Of a DNA stretch of 64,000 bases, positions 23,518-34,147 are shown in pieces. The notes under the pieces were generated by a model that saw nothing but the letters and a program-made list of their open reading frames with translations, had not been told where the DNA came from and searched no databases. The position numbers and the translations under genes were made by a program. The stretch lies in the NCBI GenBank assembly GCA_001557505.1, contig LSAX01000012.1:1054001-1118000 (forward strand). The letters run 5' to 3'. This DNA comes from Reticulascus tulasneorum. Taxonomy: Eukaryota; Ascomycota; Sordariomycetes; Glomerellales; Reticulascaceae. Numbering within the stretch: position 1 is the first letter of the stretch; every line of letters begins with the position of its first letter.

Positions 23518-26229
23518 CTAGGTGGTTGGCGGAGGGGGCACGGCGCTCAGCACCTTGACCGCAGCGTCCGTCTCCTTGAACATTTCGTAGTACTTCGTCA
23601 GCTGCTCCAGGCCCTCAAACGCGGACAGGCCCAGCTGCTGGACAATGTCGTGCAGGACGGGCCAGGCCGCAAAGTCAGCCACTGACACGTTGCCGCCGGC
23701 TATGAAGTCGGCTTCGGCCGCATAGCCATCCCAGACGGCCAGCTCGCGCCTCAGAGGCTTGAGCTTCCGCTTGTTCTCGTCATCCCTATCCAGGGCCCGC
23801 CACTTGTCCAGGAGGACGAGGGCCTGCTGGAATCGGCTGAAGCGGCGCGCTAGTTCCACCTGCGACGTGGCCGCCTCGCCCGCCTTCCCCGACCCGTAGA
23901 CGGCATCCAGGTACATCATGATGGCGATATCGCCTTGCACCACGGATTTGGCAAGGTCGTTATCGACGAACTTGATGGGCAGGCTCTCGGGGATTGCCGG
24001 CGTGTCTTTGGCTGCGGGATTGCCGTCTTTCCAGTAGAAGGAGCCAGACATGCTCCCCTTGGCATAGCCGATACCGTACTCGGCCAGCATGAGGGCGATT
24101 CGCATGTTGATGACATGGTCAGATGAGGCGAAGAGCCGAGGCGAGTTGCTCATATGCAGCACGTCGAAACCCTTGCCATAGTGTTTATCCCAGTCAAACT
24201 CGCTCGAATGATTCTCGGTCCCAAACGCTCGCAGCATGCTGACGGCCTCCGTACCCTGGCCGTTGATAACGGCATGGGATTCATCTCGCGTCTTTCCCGT
24301 TGCCCCCTGGCCCCAAATCATCGTGCCATCACGGTCCAGGAAGGTGCCTATCCTTCGGAAAGTGAGAGAGATGCGTCCTCCGGAATAGGCCAGCTCCAGG
24401 GGCGACTTTTCCCTTTCCGACCTCTTGTCCTGCCTGATGGCATGCAGCCAGCGCATATTCGTCACCAGGCCCATGCGGCATAAGGAGTTGTGGGGCAGCT
24501 TGGCTCTAGATATCTTCCGTTTCGATTCCTCCGATGGCGCTTCAGTCCTCGACGGGTCTTTATCCTGTCGCTTGGTTCTGAAGACCATGGTCCTTTCCGC
24601 ACCGAGGCTCACATTCGCAATGTAAGAGTCCTTGACAATATCCAGGGTCTTATCGCTATGCTCGGAAATAAAGTCGTTGCCGTCCCTGTAGAACTGTATC
24701 AAGACGTGGTTGAGCGGATGTCCCAGCTGTTTCTCAACCTCGGTCTTGATAGCCACCACGGTAGGAGAAAATGGCAGGAGAGGCGGCGACTCGTCGGCCG
24801 GGTGTCGATAGACCGGCATGCTTCCATCGTCGGCGACCGCACCCTGGACTGCGACAAGCCTCGGCACTTCGCCGCCTTGGTGCGACATTCTCTGCCAGCG
24901 GATTTCATCTCTCAGCTTCTCAAAAATACCCTCGGCTAGCGTTGCTGGAAGAACGTTGTGGATGATACGCGTATCGCCTTCGCATAGAGGCTCGGTTGCC
25001 TCTAGCGCGACTATTGGCTCTTTAGTAGCCATTTCTTGCCGCGATGGGTCCGACTCGATGTCTGAACCGTCTTTTGCGGTCGTTTCTACGAGTACAGGTT
25101 CAGGAACAATGGTTTTGCTAGATGCTGCTCCAATCCCGTGGTTTGGCTGCCCTTTTAGGGGCGAGTCTCTTGTGGAGGTAGTTCTGGAAGCTTCTTTGTG
25201 GCTTGCCTCGACGTGTGACTCATTAGCACTTGGAGAGGACGGCGCCATTGGCTGTGCCTCAGGATCTGCTTCCAGCTTTGAAGACGAAGAGACTACCACG
25301 GGCTGAAGCGGTTCTGAGCTCTGTGGCTGATCCGTCGAGGCTGTAGATGCACCGGCTAGTGTGAGTCGGGCCAACTTCTCATCAATATCTGGAGACTCAG
25401 CTGGTGAACGTACGGGTGGTGTCTTGCTGTTCCCCCCAGGCGGTCCCGCAACCCTCCTCTGTACGTGGCGCGGAGACGAGGCGACAGGTTTTGGCTTGGG
25501 CGGCTTGGGTTGAAGCAGTTCAATGACTTGTTCGGCGTCGATCACCTCGCAGCCGGTCACGTCGACAAGACTACGGATCGCGCTGCTCTGCCGAAGATCG
25601 CTCCGGTACCCGCAGCAGTCCTCGACGACGGTGATGGAATAGCCGTACATGGCAGCATCGATGGCGGTGGCGTAGACACCGATGTTGGCAAGGGAGCCGC
25701 AGAGGTACAGCTCGGTGACGAACTTCCCCCGGAGCATCTGGAGCAGCTGGCCCGATTTGAAGGCCGAGTAGTGAGACTTGATGAAGGTTATGTCGCGCGG
25801 GCCAATGGTATCCTTGACGGCGGGGGGCATTTGGCAAGTTGACGAGCCGGAGCGCACACATGACGGGCCACCGTGACTGAGGAAGGCCTCAGGGTCACGG
25901 TCAACGTCGGCGGCAGAAGTATCACCGGCAGCGGGAGGGGTCCTCCGTCTTGCACGGGCAGCAAGCGCGGTGAGTAGAGGGATCTCGTCGGTGGCCAGGA
26001 TCTTCTCGCTGGAAGCGGGACGGCTCTTGTCGAACTCGGTGCATACCCACACGACATCACCGACTTTCCGGAACGCGGCCGTCAAGTTGACTGTGCGGTC
26101 GACGAAGCCCTCGGGTTCGGTGACTGGCAGTGCGCCGTCCTTGTCCAGGAACTCATTCTGGAAGTCGATGGCCAGCAGGGCTTTCCGAGTTGACAGGTGA
26201 GGAAGAGCATTTGTGTCGAAGGGGAACAT
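23518..26229 (-). CDS. Three-domain fusion: isochorismatase-like + AlkB-like 2OG dioxygenase + GST-like
   Basis: One uninterrupted 903-residue frame. Residues 15-240 form an isochorismatase-fold hydrolase: the acid in LAIDFQNEF (Asp22) and the lysine in IKSHYSAF (Lys151) are present, while the usual cysteine position is Gly184 in ANIGVYATAIDA, as in EntB/PhzD-type isochorismatases. A Pro/Ser-rich disordered linker covers about 240-410. Residues 415-630 are an AlkB-type Fe(II)/2-oxoglutarate dioxygenase: YRDGNDFISEHSD gives the HxD pair (His524, Asp526), WLHAIRQ supplies the distal histidine (about 596) and RISLTFR the substrate-binding arginines. Residues 690-900 resemble a glutathione S-transferase, with NVSVADFAAWPVL in the C-terminal helical domain. 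AlkB enzymes remove alkyl groups from nucleic acids or proteins; what the other domains contribute is not known. The lack of introns over 2.7 kb is unusual for this window. Confidence 0.88.
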   Translation of the reverse strand: MFPFDTNALPHLSTRKALLAIDFQNEFLDKDGALPVTEPEGFVDRTVNLTAAFRKVGDVVWVCTEFDKSRPASSEKILATDEIPLLTALAARARRRTPPAAGDTSAADVDRDPEAFLSHGGPSCVRSGSSTCQMPPAVKDTIGPRDITFIKSHYSAFKSGQLLQMLRGKFVTELYLCGSLANIGVYATAIDAAMYGYSITVVEDCCGYRSDLRQSSAIRSLVDVTGCEVIDAEQVIELLQPKPPKPKPVASSPRHVQRRVAGPPGGNSKTPPVRSPAESPDIDEKLARLTLAGASTASTDQPQSSEPLQPVVVSSSSKLEADPEAQPMAPSSPSANESHVEASHKEASRTTSTRDSPLKGQPNHGIGAASSKTIVPEPVLVETTAKDGSDIESDPSRQEMATKEPIVALEATEPLCEGDTRIIHNVLPATLAEGIFEKLRDEIRWQRMSHQGGEVPRLVAVQGAVADDGSMPVYRHPADESPPLLPFSPTVVAIKTEVEKQLGHPLNHVLIQFYRDGNDFISEHSDKTLDIVKDSYIANVSLGAERTMVFRTKRQDKDPSRTEAPSEESKRKISRAKLPHNSLCRMGLVTNMRWLHAIRQDKRSEREKSPLELAYSGGRISLTFRRIGTFLDRDGTMIWGQGATGKTRDESHAVINGQGTEAVSMLRAFGTENHSSEFDWDKHYGKGFDVLHMSNSPRLFASSDHVINMRIALMLAEYGIGYAKGSMSGSFYWKDGNPAAKDTPAIPESLPIKFVDNDLAKSVVQGDIAIMMYLDAVYGSGKAGEAATSQVELARRFSRFQQALVLLDKWRALDRDDENKRKLKPLRRELAVWDGYAAEADFIAGGNVSVADFAAWPVLHDIVQQLGLSAFEGLEQLTKYYEMFKETDAAVKVLSAVPPPPTT

Positions 26230-28835
26230 GGTCAGTAGCGGCCATGCAGTGACTTGTTCTCACTCTCTCTCACTCTGTCTGGCTCTCCTCCAGTGCCCAG
26301 ACGATGCGAGTGAGAAAAAGGGATAGTCAGGCGTGCGAGGTTGGAAACGGTGAGGGCAGCTTCTAAGTATGAATAACTAAATAAAGATAGTGGGGGATGG
26401 GCGGAGGGGTGGAGGGTTTACTTTTCAGTTAAGCGGAGTGGTGGTGGTGGTGATATGGAGGGGGGGGGGGGGGAGGAACCGGGTAGATCATAATACCTAC
26501 CTAAGGTACCTAGGTTGAGTGTGGATGGTGAGGGGGGGTGTGTGCCAGGTGCCAGGTGGTGTGTGCGTGCAGTGCTATGCTGTGCAGCGCAGTGGCCTGT
26601 AATTACTGTGCCTCACCCAGGTACCTACAAGGGCGGGGGTGTGATGACGGATAAGGGAGATCTTTTGGCGGGGTCATCACTCTCGAGGCCGGCGGCCACA
26701 CACGGCCAAGAAGCTACAGCATTTGATTTGATCGCGGATACAGTGAATATGAAAGCAAAATACAAAATCCCTGTAGACCGGTTTGCGCGCTCTGCTCTGC
26801 GCCCACGGCACAATGTGTGAATAGATTGGTTGACGAGAGAGGTGACGAGTCTCCCTGCAAGATCGATGTAGCAGCCCCTGCCTGATCGTGATAGACAAAA
26901 GTCGAGACCGAAGGATCTCCCGAGTTATCCGTGTTTGGGGAAAGATGAATAAGTTCCTCACGTGTCCTTTGCTGATGATGCTTGATCTTGGGAAGACACG
27001 ATTACTATTACCACTACTAATGCTACTACTCCTACGTAGTGAGCTGCCCCGGTCTTCCCCTAGTAGACTAACCTAAAGAGTTTGACAGCACGGCAAATGG
27101 AGGCAGGTATAGTAGGTAGGTAGTAAATAGCATGGACGTGGATTTCTTTCGGTCAGCATGCAATCGGGCAGAGTCTTTAGGTCAGCCCTCCTATATCACC
27201 CGGTGTGGCCCTTTAATTATCGAGTAAAAGTCTACCTTAGTTAACTACAGCGTACATGCAGTACCTTAATTACTTACCTAATCTAACTAGTGCCTGTCCT
27301 GATATAACGGCTACGCAGCGGGCTGCAACATCTTGGGCGTGGCCCCCCAGACAGATATCAAAGTATACTAATTACATACCCGGGGCTCACTCCAGTCTGT
27401 TTTAACTTGAAACGTCCTCTAGAGTGGCCGGGATCTTAATGAACACCCTATCTCTGCACCATTAATTACAAAATATATCTATCCATGAACTGCTGCTTCA
27501 ACGGCCGAAGTGTGTGCGCGTGTGTCACTTGATTGCCCTCCTCCCCCGGCCGCAGCTGCACATGCTGCCGCCCTGGTCTAGTTAGGTGGTCTGGCACACC
27601 CCAGCTTGCCCAGGTATGTTTGTATGCACGTAGTTACGTCGTAGTTGATTAGCGCAACGAGTCCAGATTAGAGCCGCTATAATTAGGTATTAATCTGGCA
27701 GTCAACTTACGATATGCCCTACTGTCCGCAAGCCCTGCCGATTCCCGCCCCTCCAAAAGGAAAACTTCCCCGTGTGCTCGCTCGCTCTCGCTTCAACATG
27801 GGGCCTAAACCTATGGTTTCTCAGACTAAACATGACCGGAGGGTGAGATAGAGAACCTCACTTATAGGCAGCATGTCCAATAGCGTCCCAAGAGAGCCGA
27901 ACAATCACACCTCCTTCCTGCCCCCCCCCCTCTACCTATACCGTCTATGAAGTATTAAACAAATCGAGAAAATCATCTATCGCCCAGCCACCAACCCACC
28001 ACCACGACCCAGTTTCATCCAACTTTTTTTTTTTTTCATTCTTCCCTTTCGCCGGTTGTCCATCAGATACCTTATGCATGCAGTCGGTCACAGGTCACAC
28101 TTTCGCACACGGCTCCCCGGGAAAGGATTCGAAACCCTGCAGATGTCTTTTCTTTCTCGCTCTAGCTTCCGTCTCTTCTCGCAACCTCAGCAGGGGCCTC
28201 CATCTTCGAGAGAGAGGGGGACATGGGTTGTGATGGGCTTCCTTTGTTGGCCCTTAGTAAACTAGTCCCCTGTGGGTGCTTTGCATGTTTTGCCTCGGCG
28301 GTAGTCTGACCTGCATACGTTGCAACGGATTTCGTTCCATGTGTTCAATCTCAAATCTCATTCTTGTCTACGGGAAAACACTTTGGTCATTTCTTCCATG
28401 GCGGCCTTTGTTTGTGTACCTTGCAACATGGATTGGCCTGTTGAGATTTCAAGCGTATGCTCCAACTTTGATTGGAAACGTTGCAAATGACTGCAGTACT
28501 CGTACGTTTTCCTTCGGACTCTGTGGGGATGCACGTTACAAAATCTTCCTCGTCACCCTCCGTCTGACAGACATGACCCATCCATCCGGAGAAAAGAGTC
28601 ACGTAGCTCTCAACCTCGGGTCCGGGGCTGCGCAAAAACGAGCCAACCAAGATCCAATAGGCTAGGTCTCTCCAACTGCCACGGGACCCTCCGGAGAAAC
28701 AAATCAACACTCTACCTGGATGACACATAAGCTCTCCAAATGTCTAAACTCTGTAAACCTCCAAGTTCTCTAAGGCTCTAAGCTCTCTAAACCTCGAGCT
28801 CTCTAAGCCTCGAGCTCTCTAAACCCCTAAACTCT
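26230..28835. other. 2.6-kb gene-free region
   Basis: This is the upstream region of the fusion gene and the 3' side of the LRR-kinase gene. It contains a 14-base G run (26460-26473), a 13-base T run near 28024-28036, several copies of TACCTA-type motifs (for example 26494-26516), and a degenerate tandem repeat at 28741-28841. ORFs up to 129 codons show no domain features. I find no gene that can be supported. Confidence 0.5.
26460..26473. repeat. Poly-G tract
   Basis: A run of 14 G residues about 230 bp upstream of the fusion-gene start codon, within a longer G-rich, purine-rich stretch beginning near 26395. It could form a G-quadruplex or be an unstable homopolymer. Confidence 0.9.
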
Positions 28836-28841
28836 CTAACC
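28741..28841. repeat. Degenerate tandem repeat, about 16-bp unit (CTCTCTAAACCTCGAG-like)
   Basis: Five to seven imperfect units built around CTCTCTAA and CTCGAG lie directly after the stop codon of the LRR-kinase gene, so they form the start of its 3' UTR. Units vary in length by a few bases. Read on the minus strand they contain GGGTTAG and TTTAGGGG, but there is no regular telomeric phase. Confidence 0.75.
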
Positions 28842-30188
28842 CATTTGAGATCTAATTGTCTGGAGGGTTTGCGAGACGTCAGCAAACACTGGCCGCTCCT
28901 TGACAAGCGCACATGAACACTTCCCATGCAATTCCTCGAGCTGCTGAAACGCCAACAATATCTCTCTGCCTGCGTCATCTTTTTGAACTAGGCCAAGGAG
29001 ATCTTCCATCAAGTGACCGAAGGCGAGAACCTCCAACTTTTCAAAGCCGAAGCGGCTCAAGCCGTCATACAAGGTGGCCGCTCCGAAATCTCCCAGCAAG
29101 GCGTGACCCTCGTCGTTGACGAGAATGTTGTGGGCGTATAAGTCGCAGTGCGAGATACGCCTGTCGTGGAGATGTGTCGCAGCCGCCGCAATTCCACTCA
29201 GAATTCCAATGCACCTCTCTACCGTAATGGTTGTCCCGGGCACGTAGCAGTCCCTCGTGCAACTTTGCAAAGAGGGAGGGAGGCCGAGAGTCTGGTAATG
29301 AGGCGGAATGAGCTGCATTACAAGCCCCTTCTTCTCGGGGTGGCTGTGGATTCTTCCCAGCGTGTCGATGAGGTTATCATGCGAGCCAGCGGCCATGCAA
29401 GCAGCCATCTCGTCCAGAGGAGTACCGTCGCTGGTCACGTCTCCCTTGAAGAGTTTCACAGCTACCTCGTCCGAGACCGAGTCGGCCTGTGTCCATTGCC
29501 CTCTGTAAATGTCACCAGACGCTCCTTGGCCGAGCAGACTTTGGATCTTCAAATCTTGCCAGACAACACTCCGTAGCTTGCGGCCGGCATCGGTCGATGC
29601 AGGATCGCGAGGGTCTTCCGGAACGCAGCACGGGTTTCCCGCGACTGAGAGAAACGACAGCTCCGGCAGTTCGAAAAGCCAGGACGGAAGAGTTGCGATG
29701 TTGTTTGCTGACAGTCGCAGCAGGCCGAGCTTCTTGCAATCTGACATGGCATCCGGAAGACTGCGTAATCGATTACCTGCTAGCATGCACTTCTGTAACC
29801 GAAGGCATTGTCCGATACTCGTGGGGAGTGACTCAATGCGGTTGTTGGTGAGAATGAGCCATCGCAGATTCGCAGGCAAGGCGTTCTCGGGGATCTCTGC
29901 CATTCGGTTCCCCCGAAATGCCACCATCTCGAGACTGGGACATGATGCGAGCTGCTTAGGGAAGACGGTGAAGTGACAATCCGAGAAGAAAGCTACCTTG
30001 AGCTTCCAAAGCAGTTTAATATCATCGGGTAGACTGGAGAGGCCGCTCCCGGACAGATCCAATTGTTCAAGGCTATCAGATAGATCCAGGATTTCCAAAG
30101 GAAACTCTGTCAATGGGCCGCTGAGTTTGAGCCTTTGCAGGCCATGGCCACGGTAGCCACCATCTCGGAGTGTCTCCAGGTCATGCAT
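28836..30188 (-). CDS. Leucine-rich-repeat protein kinase of bacterial type
   Basis: Single exon, 450 residues from the first in-frame ATG at 30188; the frame is open to 30269 but only through a GTG. Residues 15-190 hold about seven LRRs in the short form (LTEFPLEILDL, LSSLPDDI, IESLPTSIGQC, LRSLPDAM, IATLPSWLF). A kinase domain follows: glycine loop GQGASGDIYRG near 220, VAVKLF with the ATP-binding lysine near 245, catalytic loop HCDLYAHNILV near 347 and DFGAA near 367. HCD instead of HRD marks it as a non-RD kinase, but K, D and DFG are all present. The order LRR then kinase, with LRWLIL and LQKCMLAGNRL, closely resembles LRR kinases I know from Pseudomonas and Burkholderia genomes rather than fungal kinases. 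A possible 5' UTR intron lies at 30270-30334. Substrate and role are unknown. Confidence 0.85.
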   Translation of the reverse strand: MHDLETLRDGGYRGHGLQRLKLSGPLTEFPLEILDLSDSLEQLDLSGSGLSSLPDDIKLLWKLKVAFFSDCHFTVFPKQLASCPSLEMVAFRGNRMAEIPENALPANLRWLILTNNRIESLPTSIGQCLRLQKCMLAGNRLRSLPDAMSDCKKLGLLRLSANNIATLPSWLFELPELSFLSVAGNPCCVPEDPRDPASTDAGRKLRSVVWQDLKIQSLLGQGASGDIYRGQWTQADSVSDEVAVKLFKGDVTSDGTPLDEMAACMAAGSHDNLIDTLGRIHSHPEKKGLVMQLIPPHYQTLGLPPSLQSCTRDCYVPGTTITVERCIGILSGIAAAATHLHDRRISHCDLYAHNILVNDEGHALLGDFGAATLYDGLSRFGFEKLEVLAFGHLMEDLLGLVQKDDAGREILLAFQQLEELHGKCSCALVKERPVFADVSQTLQTIRSQMG

Positions 30189-31076
30189 TTCGGTTCGCTC
30201 AAGGCCTGTAGCCAGGATGGTGTTGTTTGGCGAACAAGACGAGATTTCATGCTGAAGGGTTAGTGCCACCTACGAGTATGGGGTCATCGAGATAGAGAGT
30301 CCTTTGTCACTGGACTAAAGCTTAGTATGCTCACCGCCCTCTGGCACGGGCATGCAAGCCAACATTGTCGTTGATAGCTTGCAGATGGATGGGGCTGGCC
30401 CACACTATGCGAGATAAGCCTTCTACCAGATGGCAATACTGCAGGTGTCAATTGTTGACAAGGGTGCGCCTGATGAAAATCATAGATCGTACGAGATGGG
30501 AGCATGATGAAGACCTACAATATTTGGCCTCCGTAGGAATATGTTGGTAAAATTATCCAAGCAACCTCTGCTAGTCGTCTGCCGAATGGAAGCCTGCCGC
30601 ACACATTTGGAAGGCACATAACAACCATCACCTAACAAAGCACTGTAGCTGTGTTCGATCTGGCAGTAAAGCGTGGGGGTCTGCAGGCGCTGCGGCTCCT
30701 GTATTCTAGACTAGGTACTACCTATGGCTCAGGTACCATGCACTATGGAGGCTTAAATATCTGCTAGCCTCAGGCGACAAAAATGTGCTCAAGCCTCGAA
30801 TTTTCCCTCATTGGACGAACCCGTCCATGAATAGGTAGGATTGGATTTAAGCTCCGAACACCATCCACCCGATCCAAGTCGTCGCGAAACACGTCACTTC
30901 CCCCTACAGCACGACAATATTGTTCAACTCGCATAGTTACAAGCTTCCGTCAATCCTTCGAACTACTTGCGATACTTCATAGCCACTCTATCCTACGAAT
31001 TTGCGACTGTCGCCGCCCTCCTCCCCAGGCACTCGCGTTTGAAACGAACCTGTCGCAATCACTCTTCGCTTATTCA
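30189..31076. promoter_or_regulatory. Divergent promoter region of the LRR-kinase and TAF8 genes
   Basis: An 888-bp region between two genes reading outward. It includes a candidate 5' UTR intron of the kinase gene (30270-30334, GTGAGC to CTCGTAG on the minus strand) and a TACCTA-rich patch near 30712-30745. No clear TATA box. Confidence 0.5.
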
Positions 31077-32041
31077 ATGCTCTCGACCTCGATGGCAACA
31101 AATCCTCTCAAGCGAAGTTCCGCTGATGACGAAGATGAGCGCGGCGGCAAGCGACAAAGGACTGATTCCCAATCACCGCCGCCGCCTGCAGCCGATGATA
31201 ATCTCGTCGCAAGTCGCAAACTGACGATTCCTTCCGTCGACTACCAATCCAAATGTGGCTTGCAGCGAGCCATAGGGCTCGCCCTTCATCATGTGGGTTT
31301 CGAAGCCGCAAGTGCTGAAGCTATGGAGGAGTTCGCAGCTACTGTAGAGACATGTAGGATCTTGCCTTATACCCTCCTGCGCAGCCTCCTCTAACCTTGC
31401 TTGTAGACATTGCCTCCTTCATAGATGACCTCAAACGGGTATCCATCGCAGCGCGTCGAGAGCAGCCGACACCGGCAGACTTCGAAGCGACACTGAAGAG
31501 ATATACGCTTGTCACATCCTCCTTGAAGCCTCATCTGAAACAACCTATCTCCAAATCCCAGCTGATACCCGAATATTTCGACCCCTTAGCCGACGACGAC
31601 GATGCATACGCAACGTTACCGCTGCTGGCCGAGGAATTGAGTGGAAAGCCGGAGAAGGATGAGAAAATATATATCCCAAAGTCATTCCCTGACTTCCCTA
31701 GCAAACACACCTACAAGTACACACCCATGGAAGACGATGATGGACGAGATCCAAAGAAGATTCGCGAGGAGGCCGCCAAGGCCGCAAAGCAGGGAGAGGA
31801 GGCTCTTAGGAGGCTGGTCAGGGCTGCAAAGATTCGAAAGCAGAAGGAGGTCAGGTCACTGTCGGAGCGCGATCCAAAGACCAAGGAGAGGTATACATTA
31901 TGGGAAGCGGCGATGGAACAGTTTGTGAACAAGGGCCAAGGACGGCAGTTGGAGATTGCGGACCACAGTATGATAGTCAACGCCGAAGCGCAGCACTTGC
32001 GGAGAGAAGTCCAGCGACAGGGGAAGCGAGGGACTGGCTAG
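31077..32041 (+). CDS. TAF8: TFIID subunit TAF8
   Basis: Two exons (31077-31353, 31407-32041) give 303 residues; the 53-nt intron has a CTAAC branch site and splits a tyrosine codon. A basic, Pro-rich N-terminus is followed by a histone-fold (Bromo_TP type) at about 45-130, including [18 protein letters not shown] and [15 protein letters not shown]. After an acidic linker comes the TAF8 C-terminal signature [18 protein letters not shown] at about 205. The remainder is a charged helix. TAF8 pairs with TAF10 through the histone fold in the general transcription factor TFIID. Translation could also begin at the in-frame ATG at 31092. Confidence 0.9.
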
Positions 32042-32781
32042 GAGCGACGGAATCGCAAAGACAACTCCACGTGGACCAAAGACTAAGGCGCTGGGAGCGA
32101 GCAGTATTCTGGGATACGACAGTCGCTGGCCGGAAACTTAAGTCGAATCTCGGGACATATTCCTGGTGCAAGCAGGCATGAGAGCTAAAAGGGGCAGTTT
32201 GATTGTAGCAGACGGCTACGAATTGCTCTATCAGTCTCTCAGCTTGAATGAGGATAGCACAGGCTCAAGGCCAGCAATTCGACCACCCATCATGGCCTTC
32301 TCTCAAGCCATGAAGAGAGTGCCGATTCTGGACCCAAAGATGGCAGGCAGACAATGGTCTTCCAGTTGTTCATAGCGTTGATACCCAATAAGCAAGCGGA
32401 AATAGTAATGAATGAAACACTGCCTTCAAAATATAGCCCATTGGGTTGGACGATTATATGATGGAAATATCTTACTTCCCTATCCAAATATGCTGCCACC
32501 CCGTCTGCATTTGCTCATTTTACCTCATCGTTGATAGGATTGAAGGAAGATACAGATCAGCCTCGTCAGCCACTGCCAGCCGATTGGCTACTGCCCCACG
32601 CGAGGCTGGCCGCAATATGCTCCACTACGCGAGCCACCTGCGGCCCTAATTTTTTGCCCACACAAAAAATCGGAAATTTCATCGACTGAGCTTCAGGGTC
32701 AAAGTGAGGTCAGAGAATCAACGCAAAGCTCTTTCTTTCCCCTTCCTCACCACTTGATCCTCTAGATTGCCTTACCTCCCA
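32042..32781. other. Intergenic region: TAF8 3' end and RACK1 promoter
   Basis: Spacer between two genes on the same strand. Two short ORFs are present without recognisable features. The last 150 bases before the RACK1 start are pyrimidine-rich, as in other translation-machinery genes of this window. Confidence 0.5.
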
Positions 32782-34147
32782 ATGGCTGAACAGTTGATTC
32801 TCAAGGGTACCCTTGAGGGCCACGTACGTCTGATCCTCGAGAGCATTCTGCATGCATGGCACCATGATAGCTGACTGCGATGTTTTACAGAATGGCTGGG
32901 TCACCAGCTTGGCTACCTCCATCGAGAAGTGCGACTTTCAATGCCCCCAGCTCGATGAGGCCACGAAATTCGAGCTGTTTGCTAACCCGTGATGCAGCCC
33001 GAACATGCTCTTGTCCGGCAGCCGTGACAAGTCCCTGATCATCTGGAACCTCACTCGCGACGAATCCCAATACGGCTATCCCAAGCGATCACTCCACGGC
33101 CACGCCCACATCGTCTCCGACTGCGTATGTTTCCTCCCTTAGGGCTGGTCTCTTGTTCTCTGGTCATTTGAGCTGATGGTGGATATGTTAGGTCATCTCC
33201 TCGGACGGTGCATATGCCCTCTCTGCCTCGTGGGACAAGACCCTCCGTCTTTGGGAACTCGCGACCGGAACCACCACCCGACGATTTGTCGGCCACACCA
33301 ACGATGTCCTCTCCGTTTCCTTCTCCGCCGACAACAGACAAATTGTTTCCGGCTCGCGAGACCGAACGATCAAGCTGTGGAACACTCTGGGTGACTGCAA
33401 GTTCACCATCACCGAGAAGGGTCACACCGAATGGGTCTCTTGCGTCCGATTCAGCCCCAACCCCCAGAACCCCGTCATCGTCTCCAGCGGCTGGGACAAG
33501 CTCGTAAAGGTAAGCGCAGATCGGACCCTTTCAAATATGACAACCCCCCGCGATATGATGCTTTGCAACTTTAAAAAAGTATTTGCTACTTCAGAGCCTG
33601 CTTCGGCAGGCCATGAGACAAATAATCACCATGCACTGATCCCACAACCTTCCCAACCCAGCTGAATATTTGGATATTTCCGGTTTCCAAATGACATTTG
33701 TCGCTGACATGAGAACGTTAGGTTTGGGAGCTCTCTACCTGCAAGCTGCAGACCGACCATATCGGCCACACCGGATACATCAACACAGTCACGATCTCCC
33801 CCGATGGCTCCCTGTGCGCATCTGGCGGTAAGGATGGTACCACCATGCTGTGGGATCTGAACGAGTCCAAGCATCTCTACTCCCTGAACGCCAATGATGA
33901 GATCCACGCCCTCGTCTTCTCGCCAAACCGATACTGGCTCTGCGCTGCCACCGCCAGCAGCATCATCATCTTCGATTTGGAGAAGAAGAGCAAGGTTGAC
34001 GAGCTGAAGCCGGAATTCACAGCTGTCGGCAAGAAGAGCCGGGAGCCGGAGTGCGTCAGCTTGGCCTGGAGCGCCGATGGCCAGACCCTGTTCGCAGGCT
34101 ACACCGACAACCTCATCCGAGCTTGGGGCGTGATGTCGAGAGCATAG
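32782..34147 (+). CDS. cpc2: RACK1/CPC2 ribosome-associated WD40 scaffold
   Basis: Five exons (32782-32823, 32891-32928, 32998-33124, 33192-33509, 33722-34147) encode 316 residues, the exact fungal family length. The protein is a seven-bladed WD40 propeller; blades are visible as [56 protein letters not shown] and [14 protein letters not shown], the last ending [12 protein letters not shown]1 binds the head of the 40S subunit next to the mRNA exit and links signalling to translation; the Neurospora orthologue cpc-2 is needed for cross-pathway (Gcn4-type) amino-acid control. The fourth intron is 212 nt, longer than the rest. Functionally this ties to GCN1 elsewhere in the window, without being linked to it. 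Confidence 0.97.

Noticed and set aside
23518..26229. The idea that the isochorismatase-like domain of the fusion protein is catalytically dead because it lacks the cysteine.
   Set aside because: EntB/PhzD-type isochorismatases also have glycine at that position and are active, so the change does not by itself imply loss of activity.
33555..33639. Possible box C/D snoRNA in the 212-nt fourth RACK1 intron (ATGATGC at 33555 and CTGA at 33636).
   Set aside because: The spacing fits, but the C box deviates, no terminal stem pairs the ends and I found no convincing guide match to rRNA.
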